Of a DNA stretch of 17,153 nt, positions 1 to 5,780 are shown in pieces. Source of the stretch: Nanobdellota archaeon (lineage in GTDB: Archaea; Nanobdellota; Nanobdellia; Pacearchaeales; GW2011-AR1); assembly GCA_018901675.1 (NCBI GenBank), contig JAHIEH010000039.1:1-17153 (forward strand). The letters run 5' to 3'. The notes under the pieces were generated by a model, which worked only from the letters and a program-made list of their open reading frames with translations, was not told the DNA's origin and did no database searches. Position 1 is the first letter of the stretch. Every line of letters starts with the position of its first letter. Made by a program: the position numbers and the translations under genes.

Positions 1-2
1 AA

Positions 3-785
3 AACCTCAAATTAAATAGCGATTTAGCGTATATTTTAGGAGTTTTAGCAGGAGATGGATTTATTGATTATAATGATTCTAGGAGAAATTATCACATTGG
101 ATTGGCTGTTACGGACAAAGAATTCGTTGAAAAATTTAAAGAATCTTTGTTTAATTTCTTTAATATAAACTCTTCTAATGAATTTAGAAAAAGTAAAAAT
201 GAAAATTGGAGAGATCAATACCTTACAAGACTCTGTTCTAAAGAAGCCTGTAACTTCGTTAATTCAATAGGAAAATTTAAGAAAGAAAATTGGAGAGTTC
301 CAAATATTATAAAAAATTCAAAAAAGAGTGTTAGATGCTCTTTTCTCCTAGGTTTTTTTGATTCAGAAGGAGAAATTGATAGTGAGGCTAAGAGAATAGG
401 AGCTACTTCTATGAACTTAGAAGGGTTAAAAGAAATTGAGGACTTATTAAAAAGTATAAGGATTAGATCAACGATAATAAAGAGAAAAGACCCTAGACCA
501 AATACTCATCAAAAATATGTCTTAAGATTACAAGATAGAAAATCTATGGAACTTTTCTACAAGAATATTGGATTTACTATACAAAGAAAGCAGATTATGC
601 TTGCCAAATGCATCAAAAATTATAAGTTTACTAAAACATTATCAGAAGAATTGAATATTCTCAAAAAGCAAGTGTTAGAATTGAGAAACGAAGGACTCTC
701 ATATGTAAAAATAGCAAATAAGCTAAGTATGAGTCTAGCTACGGTCTGGAATATATGCAACAATGTTCCCAAGAGACAGAGATAG
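3..785 (+). CDS. LAGLIDADG homing endonuclease, 5' end outside the window
   Basis: The reading frame is open from the left edge, so the true start lies outside; 260 codons are visible. Two LAGLIDADG-type helices are seen: LAYILGVLAGDGFI at 24-65 and LLGFFDSEGEID at about 345-380, each ending in the acidic residue that binds the catalytic metal in this family. The spacing of roughly 105 residues fits a single-chain two-repeat endonuclease. The C-terminal 45 residues (KKQVLELRNEGLSYVKIANK...) look like a helix-turn-helix, probably for DNA recognition. Such enzymes cut an intron- or intein-less allele and drive spread of their host element. No intein C-terminus (His-Asn) follows the stop, and no rRNA or tRNA exon is recognisable in the next 60 nt, so the host element is unknown. 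A TTG at 102 could start translation but would remove the first essential motif. Confidence 0.85.
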   Translation, partial: NLKLNSDLAYILGVLAGDGFIDYNDSRRNYHIGLAVTDKEFVEKFKESLFNFFNINSSNEFRKSKNENWRDQYLTRLCSKEACNFVNSIGKFKKENWRVPNIIKNSKKSVRCSFLLGFFDSEGEIDSEAKRIGATSMNLEGLKEIEDLLKSIRIRSTIIKRKDPRPNTHQKYVLRLQDRKSMELFYKNIGFTIQRKQIMLAKCIKNYKFTKTLSEELNILKKQVLELRNEGLSYVKIANKLSMSLATVWNICNNVPKRQR

Positions 786-848
786 ATTAGTTCCGTGAGG
801 TCAGGTGCCTACAATTTTGAAAAGCATGGTCATCTAAGTTTCTTTCTT

Positions 849-1042
849 ATGTCAAGAATTCTGGAAAAAAAACCACACACTTTAATGTGTGGTTGAATTC
901 TTGAGCACAAGAGAATTGCTCTCGAATGTTTTGCAATTCTCTGTGCAGAAAATTCCAAAACTCAACAGGAATTTTCATGCATCCAAAAGTCCTAACAAAC
1001 TGCGGACTTTAGTCCGCAGAAATACACAAGGACTTTTTGATC
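849..1042 (-). repeat. 194-nt multi-hairpin element, copy A
   Basis: Read on the minus strand, this element begins 10 nt after the Fic stop codon and ends in ATTCTTGACAT. It holds, in order, a hairpin with inner stem CTGCGGAC/GTCCGCAG inside an outer AGTCC stem, a hairpin GAAAATTCC/GGAATTTTC, a hairpin GCACAGAGAATTGC/GCAATTCTCTTGTGC (one bulged base), and a terminal stem TCAAGAATTC/GAATTCTTGA enclosing CCACACA/TGTGTGG. Copy B at 7196-7389 has the same length in the opposite orientation; positions 897-1042 match its first 146 nt with three mismatches. The inner part of the terminal hairpin is unrelated between the copies. The apparent 70-codon reading frame over this stretch is not a gene. Confidence 0.9.
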
Positions 1043-1051
1043 TTAACTTTA

Positions 1052-1948
1052 TCAAAATCTCAGTGTTTCTTTTTTTAATATTGTTATTAAGAATTTTATA
1101 AAGGGGATTAAATTTCCACTTTTATGGGCGTTCTCCAGAACTTGGTAATATTTAAATTTTCTAGAATTGGGGATGTTTATCATAGGATATTGATCCTTAT
1201 GCAAAATGAAGTTCATAATTAATCTTCCTGTCCTTCCATTTCCATCAACAAAAGGATGTATTTTTTCAAATTCTGTATGAAAATAAGATGCAACAGTTAA
1301 GGGATGAAGCTTGTTCTTATTTTTTGAATACCATTTTAAGAGACTGGTCATTTTTTCAGGAACTTCATGAGGTTTTGGAGGAATAGAATTCCCAATAAAT
1401 ACTTGGACTGTTCTGTATTTTCCTATCTGGGAAACTAAATCTTCTCTTAAAGTATTCATTACAACTAGTTTATGCAGTTCTAAAATAAATTCTCTTGTTA
1501 TATCCCCTTTATACCTTAATATAAAATCAAAGGCTTTTTTGTGATTTAAAACTTCATTAATCTCTCTCAAAGACCGGGTTGAGGGGGCAATTCCTTCAAA
1601 TAACAAATAATTTGTTTCAGATAAAGTTAATGTATTTCCTTCAATTGCTGTTGAATTATGTGTGAATAAAGAGCAAAAAGATTCGTATCTATTTTCAAAA
1701 TTTTCCTTAGGCTCTTTTGAAAAATTTTTTTTTAGTTCATCTAAAAATTTAACATCTTCAATACTTAAACTTGCTTCAAGAAGGTTTAATCTTTTATCTG
1801 CTTCTTTTTCTTTCTTTATAATTTCTCCTTTGTTTAAATTAACTCCGAGATATATTTTTTTCTTTAAAACTTTTTTGCCTTTTTTTATGGATTTAGCCCG
1901 ATAATAATACTTTCTGCCTTTTTTCTCCTGAATTTCGGTATATGCCAT
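1052..1948 (-). CDS. Fic-domain protein (probable nucleotidyltransferase)
   Basis: A 298-residue Fic/DOC family protein. The Fic active-site motif HPFVDGNGRTGR is at residues 231-242; in the family the His deprotonates the target hydroxyl and the motif binds ATP phosphates, usually giving AMPylation. The motif STAIEG at 99-104 fits the [S/T]xxxE[G/N] inhibitory helix, with Glu103 as the likely blocking residue, placed N-terminal to the Fic core as in class II proteins. Residues 1-45 (KGRKYYYRAKSIKKGKK...) are basic and beta-rich, often seen in archaeal Fic proteins. The start at 1948 is chosen over an upstream ATG at 2014 because a TATA box is centred about 26 nt before it. The gene is divergent from the LysM-like gene, with a 22-bp palindrome behind its promoter. 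The cellular target is unknown and no antitoxin-sized partner is adjacent. Confidence 0.9.
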   Translation of the reverse strand: MAYTEIQEKKGRKYYYRAKSIKKGKKVLKKKIYLGVNLNKGEIIKKEKEADKRLNLLEASLSIEDVKFLDELKKNFSKEPKENFENRYESFCSLFTHNSTAIEGNTLTLSETNYLLFEGIAPSTRSLREINEVLNHKKAFDFILRYKGDITREFILELHKLVVMNTLREDLVSQIGKYRTVQVFIGNSIPPKPHEVPEKMTSLLKWYSKNKNKLHPLTVASYFHTEFEKIHPFVDGNGRTGRLIMNFILHKDQYPMINIPNSRKFKYYQVLENAHKSGNLIPFIKFLITILKKETLRF

Positions 1949-1968
1949 ATTATCTTTAGGTCTACCAT

Positions 1969-1984
1969 ATTTATAAATCTTTCT
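1969..1984 (-). promoter_or_regulatory. Fic gene TATA/BRE promoter
   Basis: On the minus strand CAGAAAG-ATTTATAAAT places a BRE/TATA pair about 26 nt before the ATG at 1948. The same AAAGATTTATAAA string drives the divergent gene at 2221. Confidence 0.7.
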
Positions 1985-1989
1985 GTAAA

Positions 1990-2011
1990 GTAGACATAAT
2001 ATTATGTCTAC
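1990..2011. promoter_or_regulatory. 22-bp perfect palindrome upstream of the Fic promoter
   Basis: The half-site GTAGACATAAT is followed directly by its exact reverse complement. It lies about 6 nt upstream of the BRE/TATA of the Fic gene, where a dimeric regulator could control transcription. A partial echo, TCTACCATA, occurs at 1961-1969 and again at 2007-2015. The regulator is unknown. The minus-strand sequence could also fold as RNA, but it lies upstream of the expected transcript start. Confidence 0.6.
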
Positions 2012-2082
2012 CATAAAGTGATAATATGGTTTTTGGTAGAACTAATGAATTAATCTTTTATTTTAATGCCCCCACGAGTTCT

Positions 2083-2103
2083 GTGTAATACTTTTTATTA
2101 CAC
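2083..2103. other. Perfect 8-bp hairpin between divergent genes
   Basis: GTGTAATA and TATTACAC flank a CTTTT loop. The hairpin sits in the divergent Fic/LysM intergenic region, directly after a CCCCCACGAG string at 2070-2079 that resembles the direct repeats at 2592 and 3490. Its role is unknown. Confidence 0.5.
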
Positions 2104-2185
2104 GATTTATAACTCATTTTGATACAAAAATTATGACACGAAGTGCCTCTTGATGATAATTGTATCTATTAAGTGGTAACAGATA

Positions 2186-2200
2186 GAAAGATTTATAAAG
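2186..2200 (+). promoter_or_regulatory. Promoter of the LysM-like gene
   Basis: GAAAG-ATTTATAAAG is centred about 26 nt before the ATG at 2221 and decides that start against an upstream GTG at 2173. The mRNA would be leaderless. Confidence 0.7.
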
Positions 2201-2220
2201 TTGGATTTCTGTATATTTCT

Positions 2221-2550
2221 ATGGAAAAAAGATTAAACATGCCTTCAAAAAAAGACTTAACTTCATTAGTAGTTGGAACTGTACTTTTGGGCGCTACTGC
2301 TTTAGGAGTTGTGAATTATCAGGACAGGAAAACAAATGCCTTGCTTGAGGATTACAATGCAGTGGAATATACAAGAATTGGAGAAGGAGATAATTACTGG
2401 TTGTTTGCAGAGAAACTAAAAGAGTCTAACCCCGAACTTAAAGGATTGGATACAAGAGCAATTGTGAACAAACTTCAAAAAATTAACAGCGGAAAACAAT
2501 TATATGCAGGGGAAAAACTTGCTGTTCCTGTTTATGAGATAAATAAGTAG
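2221..2550 (+). CDS. Small membrane-anchored LysM-like protein
   Basis: The 109-residue product has a basic N-terminus, one hydrophobic segment at about residues 13-32 (LTSLVVGTVLLGATALGVVNY) that is an uncleaved signal-anchor or signal peptide, and a LysM-like module at about 50-105. The module shows the family pattern: YTRIGEGDNYW near its start and INSGKQLYAGEKLAVP at its end. LysM domains bind GlcNAc-containing glycans such as peptidoglycan or chitin; in archaea without peptidoglycan the ligand could be a surface glycan (inference). The single domain would be outside the cell, tethered to the membrane. It is divergent from the Fic gene and is followed by the hairpin region at 2592-2667. 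Confidence 0.75.
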   Translation: MEKRLNMPSKKDLTSLVVGTVLLGATALGVVNYQDRKTNALLEDYNAVEYTRIGEGDNYWLFAEKLKESNPELKGLDTRAIVNKLQKINSGKQLYAGEKLAVPVYEINK

Positions 2551-2591
2551 ATTTTTTAGATAATCCACCTTTTGATTTCTTCACCTTAAGG

Positions 2592-2616
2592 GATAAACGC
2601 CCCCACGATTACTTAA
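2592..2616 (+). repeat. 25-nt direct repeat, copy 1
   Basis: GATAAACG-CCCCC-ACGATTACTTAA. A near-identical copy (one substitution and one extra C) lies at 3490-3515, on the other side of the methyltransferase gene. A shorter relative with the CCCCCACGA core is at 2070-2078. Confidence 0.75.
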
Positions 2617-2618
2617 CA

Positions 2619-2667
2619 TCAAAAATCCTTGATTTTTGAGTGCCATCAAGAATTAGTAAATTCTTGA
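2619..2667 (+). repeat. Tandem hairpins related to the multi-hairpin family, copy D
   Basis: Two perfect 9-bp hairpins follow the LysM-like gene: TCAAAAATC/GATTTTTGA with a CTT loop (2619-2639), and TCAAGAATT/AATTCTTGA with an AGTA loop (2646-2667). The second carries the same TCAAGAAT stem as the terminal hairpin of copies A, B and C, and the sequence AGTGCCATCAAGAAT parallels AAGTGCTCAAGAAT in copy C. It lacks the longer 5' hairpins of A and B. Confidence 0.65.
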
Positions 2668-2741
2668 GGTCCTAAGGATTAACTCCCAAACATTTCGCTC
2701 TACTACTTATGGTAAATTTTTAACCATCCATTTTTTTAATG

Positions 2742-3380
2742 TTAATCTTTCTTAAAAATAATTCCCACCTCTGTTAAGAACCATCTCCAAAAATAGTTCA
2801 CTTTAATTGCTTTGAACCCTAATGAATTCATTTCTTGGATAATTATCTCTTTTTTTATAGGAACTTCATCATGAAATTTCCAGGTTCCAATAATCTCCGC
2901 GATTTTCCTAAAGAATCGGTATGCTATTGATGGCGTTGGGAAATAAACAATGCAATATCCCCCTTTTTTTGTTGAGTCATAGTGTTTTTTTAGTAATTCC
3001 AATCTTTTTTTTGAATCAAAATGTTCTATAACCCCCTGACTGTGTACAAGATTATATTGCTCATTTGTCTTAAATTTAAAGAAGTCCTTATTCACTATCT
3101 CTTTTTCACAATCAAGCGGAGCTAGTGTTTTTCTTGTTATTTCCACCATTTTCTTATTCAGTTCTATTGCAGTTATTTTCTTAACATTAAATTTTTTTGC
3201 CAAAAAGAGATCCAGATACCCAGTACCACATCCAAATTCTAATATTTTAATCGGTTCTTTGAATTTTACGTCTTTGAGGAGTCTGCTATAGGCCAAGGTA
3301 ACAAAATTAAAGAAGAAATATTTTGATAGAAGACTTGTGGGGTTGCTGTCATATTCATCCCAATTCGTAGGCTTTCTCAT
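2742..3380 (-). CDS. Class I SAM-dependent methyltransferase
   Basis: A 212-residue Rossmann-fold methyltransferase. Motif I is ILEFGCGTGYL at about residues 46-56, where the glycine-rich loop binds SAM. The acidic residue closing strand 2 is Glu73 in AIELN, which binds the SAM ribose hydroxyls. The post-motif SQGVIEHF at the position of motif IV/V is typical of small-molecule or lipid/quinone methyltransferases of the UbiE/COQ5-like superfamily, but the substrate cannot be read from sequence. The start at 3380 is preferred to the ATG at 3434 because a TATA box at 3401-3412 is centred about 25 nt upstream and the shorter product begins at the usual family N-terminus. The gene stands alone, divergent from tgt, with a 25/26-nt direct repeat on either side. 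Confidence 0.88.
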   Translation of the reverse strand: MRKPTNWDEYDSNPTSLLSKYFFFNFVTLAYSRLLKDVKFKEPIKILEFGCGTGYLDLFLAKKFNVKKITAIELNKKMVEITRKTLAPLDCEKEIVNKDFFKFKTNEQYNLVHSQGVIEHFDSKKRLELLKKHYDSTKKGGYCIVYFPTPSIAYRFFRKIAEIIGTWKFHDEVPIKKEIIIQEMNSLGFKAIKVNYFWRWFLTEVGIIFKKD

Positions 3381-3400
3381 ATGCCCAATTATATGATTAT

Positions 3401-3412
3401 GGTTATAAACTT
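3401..3412 (-). promoter_or_regulatory. Methyltransferase promoter
   Basis: On the minus strand AAGTTTATAACC lies about 25 nt before the ATG at 3380 and decides that start. Confidence 0.6.
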
Positions 3413-3489
3413 TTCTTTTAAATATCGGGGACATGTGTGCCTTTTAAATATACTTTTGATTCGGTTTATGTAGCTAAGTTAATCCTAAT

Positions 3490-3515
3490 GATAAACACCC
3501 CCCACGATTACTTAA
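3490..3515 (+). repeat. 26-nt direct repeat, copy 2
   Basis: GATAAACA-CCCCCC-ACGATTACTTAA, matching 2592-2616 with one substitution and one extra C. It lies between the divergent methyltransferase and tgt promoters, immediately upstream of the tgt TATA region. Confidence 0.75.
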
Positions 3516-3523
3516 TCCTTAAC

Positions 3524-3533
3524 ATTTATAACT
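3524..3533 (+). promoter_or_regulatory. tgt promoter
   Basis: ATTTATAACT is centred about 26 nt before the ATG at 3554. It decides that start against the longer frame from 3437, whose first 39 codons would include this promoter. Confidence 0.65.
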
Positions 3534-3553
3534 TTCAAACATTACTTCTTATT

Positions 3554-4594
3554 ATGAACTACAAATTTTTAAAAGTTAAAGGCAAAAAAATGCAGTTGCC
3601 TGCATTTTTTCCAGATGCTACTTATGGAAATGTTATTGGAGTTAATAGCAAAGAGCTTTACAAGATAAAAGCTCAGGGAGTTGTGGTGAATATTTATCAC
3701 CTTTTAAGGAAAAATTTGATAAATAAAATAGGGAAAATTGGCATTCATGCTTATATAAATTTTTTTAAGCCAATTATTTCTGACTCCGGCGGTTTTCAAG
3801 TAATGTCTTTAATACATGATAATCCAAAACTTGGAAAAATTGAAGAAAATAAAATAATTTTTAATCTGGACAGCAAGAAGATTATCTTAACTCCTGAAAA
3901 AAGCATACAATTGCAGTTTAGAATAAAGTCGGATATAATAATGTGTTTGGATGATTGTACAAGGGCAGATGCTGGCTTAAACGCCCAGAAAAAATCAGTA
4001 GAAAGAACAATAAGATGGGCTGGAAGATGCAAAAAAGAATTTGTGAAACTGACAAAAAATATGGAAGAAAAGCCTTTGCTTTTTGCAATAATTCAGGGCG
4101 GGGAAAATAAAAAACTAAGAAAGTATTGTGCCGAAGAACTTTTGAAAATTGGGTTTGATGGATATGCATTTGGAGGGTTTCCTGTAAAAAATGGAAAATT
4201 GCTTAAAGGAATTTTAGAATATACCTCAAAACTAATTCCAAATGGATTTCTTAAATATGCAATGGGTGTTGGCAAGCCCCAGGACATTCTTGAATGTTAT
4301 AAACTTGGGTATAACATGTTTGACTGCGTTATTCCAACAAGAGACGCAAGGCATAAACGGCTTTATGCTTTTACAAACAACAAGCTTGGTTTTAAGACTA
4401 TTTACATAAGAGGCAGGCATTCAAATGATAAAAATCCCATTTCAAAATTCTGCGACTGCCCTACCTGCAAAAACCATTCTCTTAAAGATGTTTATTGGGC
4501 TTTTAGGGAGAATAGAGAAAAAGCAAATAATCTGGCAACAATTCATAATCTAAGATTTTATTCTATGTTGATGGAAAAGCTAAGGGGTAAATAG
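3554..4594 (+). CDS. tgt: tRNA-guanine transglycosylase, bacterial (queuosine) type
   Basis: The 346-residue protein exchanges guanine for a 7-deazaguanine base in tRNA. Compared with the well-studied Zymomonas enzyme, the key residues are present at matching spacing: Asp77 in ISDSGGFQ (general Asp), Asp133/Cys135 in CLDDCTRAD (base recognition), Asp257 in MFDCVIPTRDAR (nucleophile), and zinc ligands Cys300, Cys302, Cys305 and His331 with the same 31-residue span. It ends after the zinc site with no archaeal C-terminal/PUA extension, and DSGGFQ plus MFDCV-PTR are bacterial/eukaryotic signatures, not those of archaeosine TgtA. In the substrate loop the usual Leu-Ala or Leu-Ser after Gly-Gly is Phe209-Pro210, so the base used (preQ1, queuine or another) is uncertain. 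It probably acts on position 34 of GUN-anticodon tRNAs. Confidence 0.9.
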   Translation: MNYKFLKVKGKKMQLPAFFPDATYGNVIGVNSKELYKIKAQGVVVNIYHLLRKNLINKIGKIGIHAYINFFKPIISDSGGFQVMSLIHDNPKLGKIEENKIIFNLDSKKIILTPEKSIQLQFRIKSDIIMCLDDCTRADAGLNAQKKSVERTIRWAGRCKKEFVKLTKNMEEKPLLFAIIQGGENKKLRKYCAEELLKIGFDGYAFGGFPVKNGKLLKGILEYTSKLIPNGFLKYAMGVGKPQDILECYKLGYNMFDCVIPTRDARHKRLYAFTNNKLGFKTIYIRGRHSNDKNPISKFCDCPTCKNHSLKDVYWAFRENREKANNLATIHNLRFYSMLMEKLRGK

Positions 4595-4604
4595 TTTTTT
4601 AAAT
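4595..4604 (+). promoter_or_regulatory. Phosphoesterase gene promoter
   Basis: TTTTTTAAAT overlaps the end of tgt and is centred about 26 nt before the ATG at 4625. The gene therefore probably has its own leaderless transcript. Confidence 0.6.
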
Positions 4605-4624
4605 TAAATTTCTTTTTGGATATT

Positions 4625-5422
4625 ATGAAAATACTTGCAATTGGGGACCTGCATGGTTCCATGAAAATTAAAAAAATCCCTGTTAAAGATGTTGACTTAA
4701 TCTTGATTCCAGGGGATATTGGAAAGGCAGATTTAATGAGAAAAATGGCTTTTGAAAGTATAGAAAGAGAAAAACAAGGGTTACCTGAAATTGGATACTC
4801 ACCGAAACAAGAGAAGAGGGCTTTTATGGAAGCTTATGATTCTACAATGAAGATTATGAGATATCTTTCAAGATTTGCTCCTGTTTATACTATTTTTGGA
4901 AATGTTGAAAGCTCAAATTATGAAACTAAAAAACTTTCTAAAGAGATGGGGTTAAAATTACCTTTGTTGACGGATGATTTAAATAAAATGAAAAATGTTA
5001 GGGTTATTAACAATAGATTGGTTAATTTTAATGGTGTGCGAATAGGGGGTTTAGAATATTTTGTGGATACTAGTTGGATTAGAGAATTTAAACCAACAGA
5101 TTATAAAGAAAAACTTAAAAATGCCAAGAAGGAAACCGATAAAGCAAGAAAAGTTTTGAAATGGTTTGATTATGTAGATATTTTGCTTTGTCATCAGCCA
5201 CCTTATGGAGTTTTAGATAAAGTTAATTTTCAAGGAGCTCCACAGCATTGGAAAGGAAAACATGCCGGAAGTAAAGCTATTTTGGATTACATTAAAAGAA
5301 AGCAACCAAAATATGTTCTCTGTGGGCATATGCATGAAGGGAAGGGCAGGAAGACAATTGGAAAAACAGAAGTTTATAATCTAGGAGTTGCAGGAGATTC
5401 TGTTTTGTTAGATATTAATTAA
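4625..5422 (+). CDS. Calcineurin-like metallophosphoesterase
   Basis: The 265-residue protein carries the dinuclear-metal motifs of the superfamily in order: GDLHG (residues 7-11), PGDIG (Asp31), GNVES in place of the common GNH[D/E], CHQPP, and GHMHEGKGR near the C-terminus. The Val in GNVE replaces the usual general-acid His, a variation also seen in Icc-related phosphoesterases of the COG2129 type, so it may hydrolyse phosphodiesters of good leaving groups (inference). The substrate is unknown. The start at 4625 is favoured over the TTG at 4616 by promoter spacing and by the family N-terminus (MKILAIGDLHG). It follows tgt by 30 nt. Confidence 0.88.
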   Translation: MKILAIGDLHGSMKIKKIPVKDVDLILIPGDIGKADLMRKMAFESIEREKQGLPEIGYSPKQEKRAFMEAYDSTMKIMRYLSRFAPVYTIFGNVESSNYETKKLSKEMGLKLPLLTDDLNKMKNVRVINNRLVNFNGVRIGGLEYFVDTSWIREFKPTDYKEKLKNAKKETDKARKVLKWFDYVDILLCHQPPYGVLDKVNFQGAPQHWKGKHAGSKAILDYIKRKQPKYVLCGHMHEGKGRKTIGKTEVYNLGVAGDSVLLDIN

Positions 5423-5427
5423 ATAAT

Positions 5428-5437
5428 CTTATAAATC
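5428..5437 (+). promoter_or_regulatory. gatC-gatA operon promoter
   Basis: CTTATAAATC is centred about 25 nt before the ATG at 5457. Confidence 0.65.
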
Positions 5438-5456
5438 CTTTATTCTTCTGAATATC

Positions 5457-5774
5457 ATGGACTTTTTATGGCATGCTGTAAGTGAGAAAGAGAAAGAAGA
5501 TATTAAGAAACAGGCAAAAGCGATTATGGATTCTTTTTCTAAGAAACTTGAAAGGGCAAAAATTGATAAAATTAATGAAGACGGGATAGAAAGGAAAGAA
5601 GGCGAGAGAAAGGAAGGGGAAGGAGAAGAAAGTGATTCTTCTTTCAGAGAAGGGATGTTTTCTAACTTCAGAATCAAAGATTCTGAAAGTGATTCAAAAT
5701 CTAAAAATGAAGATTTTGAACATGCTCCGAATAAAAATAAGGGTTTTATTGTGGCAGAGAAAGGAGGGTGGTAG
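5457..5774 (+). CDS. gatC: GatC-like amidotransferase subunit
   Basis: A 105-residue, very charged protein directly upstream of gatA. The N-terminal helix (EKEKEDIKKQAKAIMDSFSKKLE) and the C-terminal strand EHAPNKNKGFIVAEKGGW parallel bacterial GatC, which ends in an Arg-Glu-Asp...Asn-Ala-Pro...Gly-Phe-x-Val-Pro segment wrapping around GatA. The N-terminal W/LxxVSEKE motif and the middle low-complexity Glu/Lys/Ser region (about residues 38-85) are typical of divergent archaeal versions. It would stabilise GatA in the GatCAB complex that amidates Glu-tRNA(Gln) and/or Asp-tRNA(Asn). A 6-nt gap to gatA with a strong Shine-Dalgarno supports one operon. The call rests on context plus the C-terminal motif, as overall similarity is low. 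Confidence 0.75.
   Translation: MDFLWHAVSEKEKEDIKKQAKAIMDSFSKKLERAKIDKINEDGIERKEGERKEGEGEESDSSFREGMFSNFRIKDSESDSKSKNEDFEHAPNKNKGFIVAEKGGW
5762..5769 (+). promoter_or_regulatory. Shine-Dalgarno of gatA
   Basis: AAGGAGGG lies 11 nt before the gatA ATG, inside the last codons of gatC. It is one of only two strong ribosome-binding sites in the window and belongs to an internal operon gene. Confidence 0.75.
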
Positions 5775-5780
5775 AAAAAA

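Noticed and set aside
889..1101. A 70-codon open frame on the plus strand
   Set aside because: It lies across structured repeat copy A and the end of the Fic gene, has no promoter or ribosome-binding site, and the repeat explains the sequence.
2619..2667. A CRISPR array or short-repeat array
   Set aside because: Only individual hairpins, with no regularly spaced repeats and no cas genes anywhere in the window.
3437..3553. An N-terminal extension of tgt
   Set aside because: It would span the direct repeat and the tgt promoter, and the family N-terminus begins at the ATG at 3554.
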